This document shows positions 28,801 through 37,580 of a stretch of DNA of 64,000 nucleotides, in pieces. Source of the DNA: Lacinutrix sp. Hel_I_90 (GTDB lineage Bacteria; Bacteroidota; Bacteroidia; Flavobacteriales; Flavobacteriaceae); the NCBI RefSeq assembly GCF_000934685.1, contig NZ_JYNQ01000001.1, forward strand, positions 1,290,501 through 1,354,500, read 5' to 3'. Under the pieces are notes generated by a model that saw only the letters and a list, made by a program, of their open reading frames with translations, had not been told where the DNA came from and ran no database searches. A program made the position numbers and the translations under genes. Position 1 is the first letter of the stretch. Every line of letters starts with the position of its first letter.

Positions 28801-29321
28801 TCTGCTGAAGAAATAATTCTAGCAATGGCTTTTGGGTTTTTTGATGGTAACGCATCTATTTCACCATTTAACTTATCGCCAACAGCAAAATCTGCTTGTT
28901 CTACTAAGTCATTAATCATGCCTTGTAGTCCCATTTCACGACCATCATCTGGCGAATAAATTCGCGAAATGCCATACGCCATTAGTTCCTCAATTTCTGA
29001 AGGCAAGATAACACCGCCTCCGCCACCAAAGATTTTAATATGTTCTGCGCCACGTTCTTTAAGCAAATCGTACATATACTTAAAATACTCATTGTGACCG
29101 CCTTGATAAGAAGTTAAACAAATGGCATTAGCATCTTCCTGAATGGCAGTATTTACAACCTCATCTACACTACGGTCATGACCTAAATGAATCACTTCCA
29201 CTCCTGTAGATTGGATAATACGGCGCATAATATTTATTGAGGCATCATGCCCATCAAACAAGGCTGCTGCTGTTACAATTCTAACTTTATGTTTTGGCTT
29301 ATAAGGTGTTGCTTGTTTCAT
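25884..29321 (-). CDS. icmF: Fused B12-dependent acyl-CoA mutase IcmF (isobutyryl-CoA mutase type)
   Basis: The 1145-residue fusion has three parts. The B12-binding domain is at about 12-150, with the cobalt-ligand histidine in [10 protein letters not shown]. The MeaB-like G-domain chaperone is at about 195-420, with P-loop [26 protein letters not shown] and the NKFD base motif. The TIM-barrel mutase half spans about 565-1145. Two substrate-pocket positions separate this family from methylmalonyl-CoA mutase: F610 (in ARMFAG) and Q796 (in KEDQAQN), where that enzyme has Tyr and Arg. It should interconvert isobutyryl-CoA and n-butyryl-CoA in branched-chain or fatty-acid metabolism. A repeat-like stretch lies in the linker near residues 470-482. 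Confidence 0.93.
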   Translation of the reverse strand: MKQATPYKPKHKVRIVTAAALFDGHDASINIMRRIIQSTGVEVIHLGHDRSVDEVVNTAIQEDANAICLTSYQGGHNEYFKYMYDLLKERGAEHIKIFGGGGGVILPSEIEELMAYGISRIYSPDDGREMGLQGMINDLVEQADFAVGDKLNGEIDALPSKNPKAIARIISSAENFPEVAKETLAKIHAKNKNSKTPVLGITGTGGSGKSSLVDELVRRFLFDFPEKTIGLVSVDPSKRKTGGALLGDRIRMNAINSPRVYMRSLATRQSNLALSKYVNEAVEVLKAAEYDIIILETSGIGQSDTEIIEHSDVSLYVMTPEFGAATQLEKIDMLDFADLVAINKFDKRGALDALRDVKKQFMRNNNLWDIPQEELPVYGTIASQFNDPGMNTLYKAIMDKLVEKTDSDLKSTFEISKEMSEKIFVIPPSRTRYLSEIAESNRAYDKTAMSQVEVAQKLFGIYKTIESVLNVISSEAKQSLLDKHGLDSDWILQQTKDENKDFIKLLVGEFDRVKLNLDPYNWEVITGWDEKVNKYKNPIYSFKVRDKEIKIETHTKSLSQTDIPKVALPKYEAWGDILKWCLQENVPGEFPYTSGLYPFKRTGEDPARMFAGEGGPERTNRRFHYVSAGLPAKRLSTAFDSVTLYGNDPDYRPDIYGKIGNAGVSICCLDDAKKLYSGFNLAHVLTSVSMTINGPAPMLLGFFMNAAIDQQCELYIKENELENEVEAKIAKLYKGQERPKYKGDLPESNDGLGLMLLGVTGDLVLPKEVYAEIKKNTIAQVRGTVQADILKEDQAQNTCIFSTEFALRLMGDVQEYFIENDVRNFYSVSISGYHIAEAGANPITQLALTLSNGFTYVEYYLSRGMDINKFGPNLSFFFSNGIDPEYAVIGRVARKIWAKAMKHKYGANARAQMLKYHIQTSGRSLHAQEIDFNDIRTTLQALYAIYDNCNSLHTNAYDEAITTPTEESVRRAMAIQLIINKELGLAKNENPIQGSFIIEELTDLVEEAVLLEFDRITERGGVLGAMETMYQRSKIQEESLYYETLKHNGEFPIIGVNTFLSSKGSPTVIPKEVIRATEEEKEFQIRTLQNLHKANDTNALLKNLQQRAVNNENIFEALMEVCKVCSLGEITASLFEVGGQYRRNM
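27882..27912 (-). repeat. Interspersed-repeat-like sequence inside the icmF coding region
   Basis: On the minus strand the 31 bases start TGTTATTTCGAGCG and end AAGCAATCTCTT, close to a short repeat (TTTCGAGCGAAGCG...) that I know from Bacteroidota intergenic regions. It is in frame and encodes about [11 protein letters not shown] in the linker between the G-domain and the mutase domain. Confidence 0.45.
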
Positions 29322-29586
29322 TCTTAAAATGTGGTCTTTTTTGAGCTTGCAATTTAAGGAATATTCAAAAATTAAGCGTATTTATCTTAAATTATCTAAA
29401 AGTTTAAACACTTAAAAATTTGCTAAGCATTTAGTTTAACTTAGTGTACGTTAATACTCGTGAAATTAAGTGTCGTTCAAATGGCTTACATTTAACGCTA
29501 AACTACTAATAGCAACATGAAATAGCCTCGGTTGTGGAATTGAAAAGAATATTAATTAAAAGACTTCGTTTGCACGGAAAGTACAC

Positions 29587-30435
29587 ATGAAAAAAATCAC
29601 CTTACTAATACATTGCAACGATCAAGCTGGAATTATAGCTGCAGTCACAAACTTTATTGCTAGTAGTGACGGAAATATTATCTACATCGATCAGCACGTG
29701 GACAGAGAACAGAATATTTTCTTTATGCGTTTAGAGAGTGAATTTAGTTCATTTTCTATGGACGCTTTTAAAGCTAATTTTAAAAGTAAATTAGCCGAAA
29801 AGTTTAATATGAAATGGCGCATATATGATATTGATTACAAACCAAAAATGGCTTTATTTGTTTCAAAATACGACCATTGTTTGTATGATATTCTAGGACG
29901 TTATAATTCTGGTGAGCTGTATGCTGAAATACCTTTTATTATTAGTAATCATAATGATTTAAAACATATTGCAGAGCGTTTTAACATTCCATTTTATCAT
30001 ATTCCGGTAAGCAAAGACACAAAATTTGAGGCGGAAGCACAACAGCTCAAGCTTTGCGAAGAACAGGGGATAGATTTTATTGTTTTAGCCCGTTACATGC
30101 AAATTGTATCAGCCAAAGTGATTAGCAAATTTCCAAACAAAGTGATTAACATTCATCATTCTTTTTTACCTGCTTTTGTTGGCGCAAAACCTTACCACTC
30201 GGCTTATAAACGCGGTGTGAAAATTATTGGAGCAACAAGTCATTACGTCACTGAAGAACTTGATGCTGGACCAATAATAGAGCAAGATGTGGCAAGAGTT
30301 TCGCATACGCATGCTATTGAGGATCTAATTGCCAAAGGCCGAGATCTAGAAAAGATTGTACTCTCCAATGCCATAAAACTACATATTGCCAGAAAAGTGA
30401 TGGTTTTTAATAATAAAACGGTAATTTTCTCATGA
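29587..30435 (+). CDS. purU: Formyltetrahydrofolate deformylase
   Basis: The 282-residue enzyme has an N-terminal ACT domain (TLLIHCNDQAGIIAAVTNF) and a formyltransferase-like catalytic domain. Active-site residues lie in INIHHSFLPAFVGAKPYHSA and in the ATSHYVTEELDAGPIIEQD segment, which carries the catalytic Asp. It hydrolyses 10-formyl-THF to formate and THF, which supplies formate for PurT or balances one-carbon units. It is divergent from icmF, with 265 bp between the two starts. Confidence 0.95.
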   Translation: MKKITLLIHCNDQAGIIAAVTNFIASSDGNIIYIDQHVDREQNIFFMRLESEFSSFSMDAFKANFKSKLAEKFNMKWRIYDIDYKPKMALFVSKYDHCLYDILGRYNSGELYAEIPFIISNHNDLKHIAERFNIPFYHIPVSKDTKFEAEAQQLKLCEEQGIDFIVLARYMQIVSAKVISKFPNKVINIHHSFLPAFVGAKPYHSAYKRGVKIIGATSHYVTEELDAGPIIEQDVARVSHTHAIEDLIAKGRDLEKIVLSNAIKLHIARKVMVFNNKTVIFS

Positions 30436-30490
30436 TGCATTGCTGCGATAGCGATAGCAATCCTTCGACTTTACTCAGAGCAGGCTTATC
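30432..30490. repeat. Interspersed-repeat-like intergenic sequence
   Basis: GATGCATTGCTGCGATAGCG and CAATCCTTCGACTTTACTCA after purU have the composition of the short Bacteroidota repeats seen elsewhere in this window. The match is loose. Confidence 0.3.
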
Positions 30491-30615
30491 CTTTTTTTAT
30501 GTGCACTTATACACAAAAAAGATATAGTAGATAGCACGGTTTTTTTATATAAAAAAAACGCGACCAAATTATCACTATCTTACACCTCAAAATGTCCCAT
30601 TTAAAAATATACACT

Positions 30616-31317
30616 ATGAAAAAAATCTTACTAATTCTTACTGTTTTTACGTTCACTGCTTGTGCAGAGTTACAAGAGGTTGTTAACCAATTACCGCAAG
30701 GTGGCGGTGTTTCTCAATTTGATATTGCCAATGGGTTACGACAGGCATTAGACTTAGGCATCGATAAAGAAGTAAGTAAATTGACCTTAGAAGATGGATT
30801 TTATAAAAATGAACTGGTTAAAATTCTATTACCTCAAGAATTACAAAAAGTAGATAAAGCACTTCGTGACATCGGTTTAGGAAGCTTAGCTGACGAAGGT
30901 TTAAAAGCCTTAAATCGCGCTGCCGAAGATGCGGTAAGTGAAGCAACGCCTATTTTTATTGATGCTGTAAAAGGCATCACTTTTTATGATGCGAAGACCA
31001 TTTTATTAGGAAATAACGATGCTGCAACACAGTATCTGAGTAACAGAACTCAAACGGCATTATACGATAAATTCAATCCTGTAATTAAAACCAGCTTTGC
31101 TAAAGTTGGTGCAGATCAAATTTGGGAGAACTTAATTAATAGATATAATGCAATCCCCTTTACGACTAATGTAAACCCTGACTTAACCGATTATGTAACT
31201 AATGAAGCCTTAAAAGGGGTTTTTACGATGATTGCTGTTGAGGAGTTACAAATTAGAGAACGGGTAAGTGCTCGAACTACCGATTTACTACGAAAAGTAT
31301 TTGCTTTACAGGATTAA
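30616..31317 (+). CDS. DUF4197 lipoprotein
   Basis: The start at 30616 gives a lipoprotein signal (MKKILLILTVFTFTAC); the ATG 8 codons up lacks this property. The mature protein is helical with DUF4197 features: QFDIANGLRQALDLGIDKEVSKL, VDKALRDIGLGSLADEGLKALNRAAEDA, and the last helices ALKGVFTMIAVEELQIRE. These proteins are widespread in Bacteroidota and Proteobacteria. Function unknown. Confidence 0.88.
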   Translation: MKKILLILTVFTFTACAELQEVVNQLPQGGGVSQFDIANGLRQALDLGIDKEVSKLTLEDGFYKNELVKILLPQELQKVDKALRDIGLGSLADEGLKALNRAAEDAVSEATPIFIDAVKGITFYDAKTILLGNNDAATQYLSNRTQTALYDKFNPVIKTSFAKVGADQIWENLINRYNAIPFTTNVNPDLTDYVTNEALKGVFTMIAVEELQIRERVSARTTDLLRKVFALQD

Positions 31318-31360
31318 TGAGACTAGATGGAGTTAGGCTTTAATATATTGATTTAGGGAT

Positions 31361-31858
31361 CTATATCTTTTTATACCAGCCGTCAAAAACAACAGTGCTG
31401 TCTTTTCCGTTGGTAATGGTTTCCCAAAGTTGGCGTACAGAACCATCGGTGTTTAACGTCCAGGTAATACGATGAATAAAGGAGTCTCCCTTTTTATTTC
31501 TAGCTTCATCGGTTTGTAAGATCATTTGATTCCCAGTTCTATTGCCTTTTAGTTTTAAACTTTCACCTTGGTTATCAATCCAGAGTTGCTCCCACTGTTT
31601 TGTTTTATAATTGTAAAAATTAGTACTGGTTCCCGTATAATTACCTGTTGCGCTTGTCCAGTTTTCACTTAAAGCACAATTGTTTTGAACTTTCTCTATT
31701 CTATTTCTCCCTAATGTTGTACCATTAGAATTGGTTACCTCCCAAGTGCCAATCCAAAAATCGAACGCGGCATGTTGCTCTGTGCAGCAATTACACGATT
31801 TCTGAGCAGATATAGTACTAAAAATGAATAGTGTAAAACACAATACAATAAACTTCAT
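31361..31858 (-). CDS. Secreted lipocalin-like protein (DUF1579 type)
   Basis: The 165-residue protein has a signal peptide (MKFIVLCFTLFIFSTISAQ) and the sequence AAFDFWIGTWEV that opens DUF1579-like beta-barrels. Repeated beta strands follow (ALSENWTSATGNYTG, KTKQWEQLWIDNQGESLKL) and it ends DSTVVFDGWYKK. The CNCC near the mature N-terminus is unusual and could form disulfides or bind metal. Ligand unknown. Confidence 0.75.
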   Translation of the reverse strand: MKFIVLCFTLFIFSTISAQKSCNCCTEQHAAFDFWIGTWEVTNSNGTTLGRNRIEKVQNNCALSENWTSATGNYTGTSTNFYNYKTKQWEQLWIDNQGESLKLKGNRTGNQMILQTDEARNKKGDSFIHRITWTLNTDGSVRQLWETITNGKDSTVVFDGWYKKI

Positions 31859-31941
31859 AACAATTGGTCTTTAATTAAAGTTACACAAATTATATGATTA
31901 AATGCTAATACTAGCATAACATTAAAAATCCATCGTTACTG

Positions 31942-32037
31942 TAATTTTGCAAATCAAGTCGTTTTCTCACATTACTTGATTTAGTTTATGACAGTCTAAA
32001 AACCAATCTTTAAATACTTAAAGGCTGGTTTTTTTTA
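31942..32037 (+). ncRNA. Candidate small RNA or attenuated leader
   Basis: A -7-like box TAATTTTG (31942-31949) is followed by a 9-bp hairpin (AAATCAAGT/ACTTGATTT, 31951-31982). Then comes a strong terminator at 31999-32037: a 15-bp stem with one mismatch, loop ATAC, and a run of eight T. No plus-strand gene lies between 31318 and this terminator, so it must end a short transcript of about 80-90 nt or act as an attenuator for the 66-residue gene at 32139. No -33 TTG is obvious. Confidence 0.45.
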
Positions 32038-32138
32038 TTGAAAAAAGCACAATTGAAGTTAAAAAAGCAAAAATTAACATTTTTATGGTTGTAATTATTA
32101 ATATTTAATGTACATTTAAAAGACTTAAAACCAGCACG

Positions 32139-32339
32139 ATGAGTCGGAAAGAGCTTTTACAAAACCACCAACAAAAACTCAACAGACGTTACAAACAATT
32201 AGTTGAGCAGGCCTATAATTTGAGCCAGACAGATCATGCACTTAGTGACGATTCTGAGTTTAAAGCAATGAAATTACTTCACAAATTAAATCAGATAAAA
32301 TTTTTATCCCGAGACAACAACTCACAACCTATCTCTTAG
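32139..32339 (+). CDS. Small helical protein
   Basis: The 66-residue basic protein (MSRKELLQNHQQKLNRRYKQ) is predicted as two helices around a DHALSDDSEF turn. It loosely recalls the short Lacal_2735-type proteins of Flavobacteriaceae, but I cannot confirm this. The last 18 bp overlap the convergent gene at 32322-33113. A terminator lies 100 bp upstream, so expression may depend on read-through. Confidence 0.55.
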   Translation: MSRKELLQNHQQKLNRRYKQLVEQAYNLSQTDHALSDDSEFKAMKLLHKLNQIKFLSRDNNSQPIS

Positions 32340-33113
32340 TGTTTTAAAATAATTAAAGGCTTTAATTAATCTTGAGCCATACCAAGAAAAATACTCACCA
32401 TCTACAAATATCGTTTTTGCGTGATGCGAATGCCTCCCTATCTCAAAAGCATGAGCTTCTTTGAATGGATAAGGTTCGCTAGATAACAGTATGATTTCTG
32501 GATCGCCTTCTTGTCGTATTTTTTCAATAGTTACTTCTGGGTAACGTTCTTTATTAGCGTAGATATTTTCAAATTTATTAAGTTGCAACAAATGATTTAT
32601 AAATGTTGTATTTCCAGCGGCCATCCAAGGTTTTCTCCAAATAAAATAAGCCACTTTCAATACTGGTTTTTCTTTGATATACGCTTGAAAGTCTTTTAAA
32701 TTAAATTCAATTTTATTACTGATTTTGTTGGCATTTGTTCTTTTGTTAAATAACACGCCATATTGAATGATGAGCTCCAAACAATCCGCTATAGTGAAAA
32801 TATCTGAAACATGTGTTGGGCAGATTTGTTCGCAGGCTTCAACAATAGCCTTAGTGTTTTCCTCTTTATTACACAGGATAATATCTGGCTGTAACGCCTT
32901 TAATTTATCCATATTAATGCTCTTAGTACCTCCAACAACTGTTTTTATACTCTTAAAATGAAACGGGTGTACACAGAATTTAGTTATCCCAACAAGAGTA
33001 TCTTCCAAACCTAAATCGTAGAGTAGTTCGGTTTGAGAAGGGACTAGTGAAACGATTCGTTTAGGTGTTGAAATTAATTCAATCTTTCGTCCTATTTGAT
33101 CCTTAACTACCAT
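32322..33113 (-). CDS. BtuF-like helical-backbone metal/cobalamin receptor without signal peptide
   Basis: The 263-residue protein matches class III periplasmic binding proteins: RIVSLVPSQTELLYDLGLEDTLVG at the start, a long backbone helix, and GDPEIILLSSEPYPF late. The protein starts directly with MVVKDQIGRKIEL and no signal sequence or lipobox, so it appears cytosolic. I recall such signal-less forms as common in flavobacteria. Candidate ligands are cobalamin or a metal chelate. No permease or ATPase gene is nearby. Confidence 0.8.
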   Translation of the reverse strand: MVVKDQIGRKIELISTPKRIVSLVPSQTELLYDLGLEDTLVGITKFCVHPFHFKSIKTVVGGTKSINMDKLKALQPDIILCNKEENTKAIVEACEQICPTHVSDIFTIADCLELIIQYGVLFNKRTNANKISNKIEFNLKDFQAYIKEKPVLKVAYFIWRKPWMAAGNTTFINHLLQLNKFENIYANKERYPEVTIEKIRQEGDPEIILLSSEPYPFKEAHAFEIGRHSHHAKTIFVDGEYFSWYGSRLIKAFNYFKTLRDRL

Positions 33114-33117
33114 TTTT

Positions 33118-33150
33118 AGAGAGTGTCGCGTCGCTTGCTCCTCGCAATGA
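33118..33150. repeat. Interspersed-repeat-like intergenic sequence
   Basis: GCGTCGCTTGCTCCTCGCAA followed by TGACC fills most of the 39-bp gap before pyrF. It looks like part of a short Bacteroidota intergenic repeat. Confidence 0.4.
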
Positions 33151-33152
33151 CC

Positions 33153-33968
33153 TTAATTAGTTAATATAGACTCCATTTGTTGTTGCAACTCTTGAGCTTT
33201 ATTAGCCGCTGCATCAGCAAAGTCTTTTTCTTTTGAAGCGTAAATGATTCCTCTTGAAGAATTAATAAGCAACCCTATATTGTCGCTCATGCCATATTTA
33301 CAAACCTCCTGCAAGTTTCCACCTTGTGCGCCAACTCCAGGCACTAATAGAAAACTATTTGGAATAATTTTTCTAATAGCTGTTAAGTATTCCGCTTTTG
33401 TCGCACCAACAACGTACATCAAGTTTTCTGAATTTTTCCAGGTCTTAGAAGTTTCTAGCACCTGTTTATAGAGTTCTTTTCCCTCTACAATTTTTGTCTG
33501 AAAATCGAAAGCGCCTTCATTCGAGGTTAATGCTAATAGTATCGTGTGTTTATCTTTAAAGGCTAAAAAAGGCTCTACCGAATCTTTTCCCATGTAGGGT
33601 ACAACCGTGACACTGTCGAATGCTAAATCTTCAAAAAAGGCTTTGGCATACATGGTACTGGTATTCCCTATGTCGCCTCGTTTAGCATCGGCGATAGTGA
33701 AGATTTCTGGATGGTTTTGGTTTAAATATTTTATAGTCTTTTCTAATGCTTTCCAGCCTTTAATACCATAGGCTTCATAAAAAGCCGTGTTAGGTTTGTA
33801 TGCTACACATAAATGGTGTGTGGCATCAATAATCGCTTTATTAAATTCGAAGATAGGGTCTTCAAGGGTTAACAGATGCTCTGGTATTTTATTTAAATCG
33901 ACATCTAAGCCTATGCAAAGGAAAGAGTTCTTTTTTTTTATTTGTTTGGTTAGTTGTTGTGTTGTCAT
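33153..33968 (-). CDS. pyrF: Orotidine 5'-phosphate decarboxylase, type 2
   Basis: I set the start at 33968 ([22 protein letters not shown]); the codon 5 up is possible. The 271-residue TIM barrel carries the catalytic [13 protein letters not shown] segment and the phosphate-binding end [11 protein letters not shown] with [10 protein letters not shown], typical of the longer type 2 enzymes. It makes UMP, the last step of pyrimidine synthesis. It follows prfA on the same strand, but a terminator and a repeat lie between them. Confidence 0.96.
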   Translation of the reverse strand: MTTQQLTKQIKKKNSFLCIGLDVDLNKIPEHLLTLEDPIFEFNKAIIDATHHLCVAYKPNTAFYEAYGIKGWKALEKTIKYLNQNHPEIFTIADAKRGDIGNTSTMYAKAFFEDLAFDSVTVVPYMGKDSVEPFLAFKDKHTILLALTSNEGAFDFQTKIVEGKELYKQVLETSKTWKNSENLMYVVGATKAEYLTAIRKIIPNSFLLVPGVGAQGGNLQEVCKYGMSDNIGLLINSSRGIIYASKEKDFADAAANKAQELQQQMESILTN

Positions 33969-34020
33969 TTCTGCCGCCTTCATCCTCCAACAGGAGGAAA
34001 CTGTTATGTGATTATGTTAT

Positions 34021-34048
34021 GGATTCCGCGTCAAGCGCGGAATGACAA
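34021..34048. repeat. Intergenic repeat hairpin
   Basis: GGATTCCGCGTCAAGCGCGG followed by AATGACAA is a GC-rich dyad (CCGCG/CGCGG) in an AT-rich gap, of the type I know from many flavobacterial intergenic repeats. Confidence 0.5.
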
Positions 34049-34065
34049 ATGTTCTGATTATAGTT

Positions 34066-34092
34066 ATAAAAAAAGCCTCAAAAAGAGGCTAA
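34066..34092 (-). terminator. prfA terminator
   Basis: AGCCTC and GAGGCT enclose five A residues and are followed on the minus strand by seven T residues, just past the prfA stop. Confidence 0.75.
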
Positions 34093-34096
34093 TTAT

Positions 34097-35173
34097 TTAA
34101 ATGATATCACTATTAGTCTTTAACTTCTCTGTATTATCAGCCAACATTAATTCGTCTATAATTCTTTGAATATCTCCATTTACAATATTTGACAAGTCGT
34201 ATAATGTTAAACCAATTCTATGATCAGTGACACGACCTTGCGAATAGTTATAGGTTCTAATTTTCGCACTTCGGTCTCCACTGGTTACCATAGTTCCACG
34301 TAGTGCTGAATCTTCTTCCATCTTTTTAGCTAACTCCATATCATACAAACGCGAACGTAAGACCTTAAACGCCTTCTCTTTGTTTTTATGTTGCGATTTC
34401 TGATCTTGACATTGCGCCACTAAACCTGTTGGGATATGTGTTAATCGCACTGCTGAATAGGTTGTGTTAACCGATTGTCCTCCTGGCCCGGATGAACAAA
34501 AGAAATCTACTCTCACCTCTTTGGGGTTAATTTCCACGTCAAACTCTTCAGCTTCAGGAAACACCATTACTGTTGCAGCACTAGTATGCACACGGCCTTG
34601 TGTTTCGGTTTGTGGCACACGCTGTACACGGTGTACCCCTGCTTCGAACTTTAAAGTCCCGTAGACATTGTCACCAGATACTTCAAATTGAATTTCTTTG
34701 AAACCGCCGTTTGTGCCTTCACTGTAATCGACAGTATCCACTTTCCAACCTCTACTCTCACAGTATTTGCTATACATTCTAAATAAATCACCAGCAAAAA
34801 TACTCGCTTCGTCACCACCGGTTCCGGCACGTAATTCTACTACTGCATTTTTAGAGTCTTGAGGGTCTTTTGGGATTAAAAGCATTTTTATCTCTTCTTC
34901 CAATTTAGGAATCCCTTCTTTAGCTTCCTCATATTGCATTTTTGCCATCTCCACCATTTCAGCATCGCTTCCATCTGCAATTATTTCTTCGGCTTCCGCT
35001 AAATTATTGGTAAACTCAAGGTAAATCTCCCGCTTATCCATAAGCGTTCTTAGATCTTTATATTCTCTATTTAGCTCAACATAACGCTTTTGATCTGTAA
35101 TAATATCTGGCTGAATGATTAAATCGCTTACCTCATCAAAACGCTGTTTTACTATTTGTAATTTCTCTAACAT
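34097..35173 (-). CDS. prfA: Peptide chain release factor 1
   Basis: I chose the ATG at 35173 ([19 protein letters not shown]); the frame upstream is not family-like. The 358-residue factor ends translation at UAA and UAG. The catalytic GGQ is in [21 protein letters not shown], whose glutamine PrmC methylates. The domain-2 segment around [20 protein letters not shown] and the C-terminal [22 protein letters not shown] are intact. prfA next to pyrF is an arrangement I recall from Bacteroidota. Confidence 0.97.
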   Translation of the reverse strand: MLEKLQIVKQRFDEVSDLIIQPDIITDQKRYVELNREYKDLRTLMDKREIYLEFTNNLAEAEEIIADGSDAEMVEMAKMQYEEAKEGIPKLEEEIKMLLIPKDPQDSKNAVVELRAGTGGDEASIFAGDLFRMYSKYCESRGWKVDTVDYSEGTNGGFKEIQFEVSGDNVYGTLKFEAGVHRVQRVPQTETQGRVHTSAATVMVFPEAEEFDVEINPKEVRVDFFCSSGPGGQSVNTTYSAVRLTHIPTGLVAQCQDQKSQHKNKEKAFKVLRSRLYDMELAKKMEEDSALRGTMVTSGDRSAKIRTYNYSQGRVTDHRIGLTLYDLSNIVNGDIQRIIDELMLADNTEKLKTNSDII

Positions 35174-35325
35174 CTCTCTTAAAAATTGTAGAACAAAAAT
35201 ACGATAATTTATGAACATGCAATAGTTTCTGCACGGTTTCAATAGCTGAAAAATATTCAGCCTTTTTTAGCGTTGTTAAATACATACTAAACCAATTTCG
35301 CACTATACTATTTTATTATAGAACG

Positions 35326-35578
35326 CTGGAATTATGGTCTTTTACAACAACAATTATATTAGCATCATTGAGTGTAGGAATTGTACCTGCGCTTTTAGCA
35401 AAGCTTTTTTAATTTCTTTATTTTTAATTAAGATTAGTGATCGCGGCATTCTTACAAAACTAGGATTCTATAACACCATTGGTGTTTCTCATTTCAAGTT
35501 ATTGGTGATACGCTTTCTTTTAGACCGCTTTTATACTTACAGTGTTCTGCTTTTGATTAAAGGCGCTATATACTGCGT
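35326..35578 (+). pseudogene. Possible remnant of a membrane-protein gene
   Basis: The 404-bp gap 35174-35577 contains two adjoining plus-strand frames that look like one membrane protein split at a T-run near 35404. The first reads ELWSFTTTIILASLSVGIVP; the second continues LISLFLIKISDRGILTKLGF and YNTIGVSHFKLLV. It runs into the 3' end of the minus-strand gene at 35578, so it would be truncated there. The family is not certain. Confidence 0.3.
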
Positions 35579-36270
35579 TATTCTTCTAATAGTACCTCCT
35601 CATTTCTATCGGTATCTAAAGCATAAATTATTAAGAAATATAACGCAAAAAGATAGAATAATGCATCAAAATAAAATGCGCTTTTATAATTTAGATAGTA
35701 CCCTATAAACCAAGAGGCGTCTGATAAAATTAAATTAAAAACAAGATATAAATAACAGATAGAGTGCTTAGTACCATAGATGAAATTATAATTTAAAGCA
35801 ACAATACAAGCGGCCACATTTACAGCACCATAAAGGAGATAAACGACGCTTTCTGCGTAATCATTGAGTCTTATAAACGTGGCCCATACTGTTTGGAATA
35901 TAAGAAAGATATTAAGTAAAATTATTATTGCTAAAAATAAAGTAACAGGCTTATTTATGTTCTTAATCTTAACTTTTTTAATTACCTCACTGATTATTAG
36001 AAGATAAACTGTCAACTTCACTACAGGCCCAATAATATCAATTATTCCATACTCGTAAAATAAGCCTAGAAAATCAACAAGAGCTAAAAAAATAAAAATT
36101 AGTGCTATTCTCTTGTCTTTGTATCCTTTAAAAATTAAAAAAACAAGCCCATAGCAACCTATTGAAATCAATCGTATTAATCGTCTTTCATAATAACCAG
36201 AATTGGTAATTACTAAGAAATTAATAAGCACTAGTATTACCGTAAGAATAATAAGTACTTTTTTTAACAC
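35578..36270 (-). CDS. Polytopic membrane protein of unknown function
   Basis: The 230-residue protein begins at a GTG and has about seven hydrophobic helices (LIILTVILVLINFLVI first, ALFYLFALYFLIIYAL last) with short basic loops. The size, helix number and late SDASWFIGYYLNY segment recall YhhN/lysoplasmalogenase-like proteins, but no conserved motif settles it. The C-terminus is acidic (DTDRNEEVLLEE). Confidence 0.65.
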   Translation of the reverse strand: MLKKVLIILTVILVLINFLVITNSGYYERRLIRLISIGCYGLVFLIFKGYKDKRIALIFIFLALVDFLGLFYEYGIIDIIGPVVKLTVYLLIISEVIKKVKIKNINKPVTLFLAIIILLNIFLIFQTVWATFIRLNDYAESVVYLLYGAVNVAACIVALNYNFIYGTKHSICYLYLVFNLILSDASWFIGYYLNYKSAFYFDALFYLFALYFLIIYALDTDRNEEVLLEE

Positions 36271-36450
36271 TATAGTAGGTTTAGCTGTTAATCGAATTAA
36301 ATGTAGTAAAATTAAAGTTAATTCTCAAAAACTTATTACGTAATTTTTATTTCGCTGAATTAAGGTTTAACGCGGCATAGTGATTAAAAAAACATTAAGA
36401 CACACCTATGTATGCTCTAAAAAAACAAGGTCTTATAAACTATGCTTTAG

Positions 36451-37434
36451 CTAACTAAACTCTACAATTACGCCAACACCTAAAAGCTGTTTCCATTGTA
36501 TTTTTGCGCCACGCTGTACAAATTCATCCTCCACTACTGTTTCTTGCTGTATTTTTATATCATTATCATACTTTATATGTGAGCCTAAAGTGGCTCGAAC
36601 ATAATGATTTACTTTTAAGTTTAAAACCAATTCCCAATCTATATCTATATTACCAAAATCTTTAAGGTAGTCAGTATATGAACTAAATACATTTCGGAGT
36701 TGAATATTTTCAAACAACTCTGTTTCAAAAGTACTAGTCAACAAAATTCCCATTTCTGTTCTTACACGCTCTCCATCTTGCAACACATTACCTTCTGCAT
36801 CATACACTGCTGGTGCAACACCAAATGCTCCTGCGTTAGACAATGTTTTATCTAAAACAAATGTCCCTTTAATGGTTAAAGGTGACAAATAAAGAGAGAG
36901 TTTTTCTAGATTTTTACCATATTCTGCTCCTCCTCCAACAAATAAATAACCAGGTGCCATTAGTCTAGAAATTTCATTATCGCGATCTGGATAACTATAA
37001 CCGTTTGTTAGCTGGGTTTTAAAATTAAATCGAGCAGAATAATACCAGTTTGTTATCGTATCCTTTCTATAACCTAAAGTAGAACTAAGCTCAAACTCGT
37101 CTTCAGTTTTTCTTATTTTTTGGTTTTCCTGCTTATTAATGCCATAACGGACACGCATTAAATTATTCCACTTTAACTGCTTGTACTTGTATTTTAAATT
37201 TGAGACTAAACCCGTTAATGCTGAAATCGAATTACTTCCTCCTGCATTCCAATTTACAAAAGTAACTTCATTGATATCCAAAGTCCCCACATTGGTTTGT
37301 TTCCATGGAGAAGTAACTTTTAAAGAGTCGTTTGATTTTAGGTTTACTGTATCATTTTTCACAGTAACTATTGGAGATTGAGCTAAGACCAATTGGGCAA
37401 AAGCAATAGCCATTAGCAATACAACTTTATTCAT
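36451..37434 (-). CDS. DUF3078 outer-membrane beta-barrel protein
   Basis: The start at 37434 gives a signal peptide (MNKVVLLMAIAFAQLVLAQ); 26 upstream codons in the frame are AT-rich leader. The 327-residue protein begins its domain with WKQTNVGTLDINEVTFVNW and GGSNSISALTGLVSNLKYKYK, the DUF3078 hallmark. Alternating strands follow (WYYSARFNFKTQLTNGY, VRTEMGILLTSTFETELFEN) and it ends in a hydrophobic residue typical of porin-like barrels. Substrate unknown. Confidence 0.88.
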   Translation of the reverse strand: MNKVVLLMAIAFAQLVLAQSPIVTVKNDTVNLKSNDSLKVTSPWKQTNVGTLDINEVTFVNWNAGGSNSISALTGLVSNLKYKYKQLKWNNLMRVRYGINKQENQKIRKTEDEFELSSTLGYRKDTITNWYYSARFNFKTQLTNGYSYPDRDNEISRLMAPGYLFVGGGAEYGKNLEKLSLYLSPLTIKGTFVLDKTLSNAGAFGVAPAVYDAEGNVLQDGERVRTEMGILLTSTFETELFENIQLRNVFSSYTDYLKDFGNIDIDWELVLNLKVNHYVRATLGSHIKYDNDIKIQQETVVEDEFVQRGAKIQWKQLLGVGVIVEFS

Positions 37435-37580
37435 ACTATTAAAATAAGAAATGTTTATTATTATAGGCTCGAAAAAGAGTCTGTTGAAATTAAAAATAAT
37501 AAAAAAAAACATGTAATTAAAAGTTTAAAAAAACTCATGAATTAACAACATTTAAAGCACCTATTAATTATAGGCTTTTA

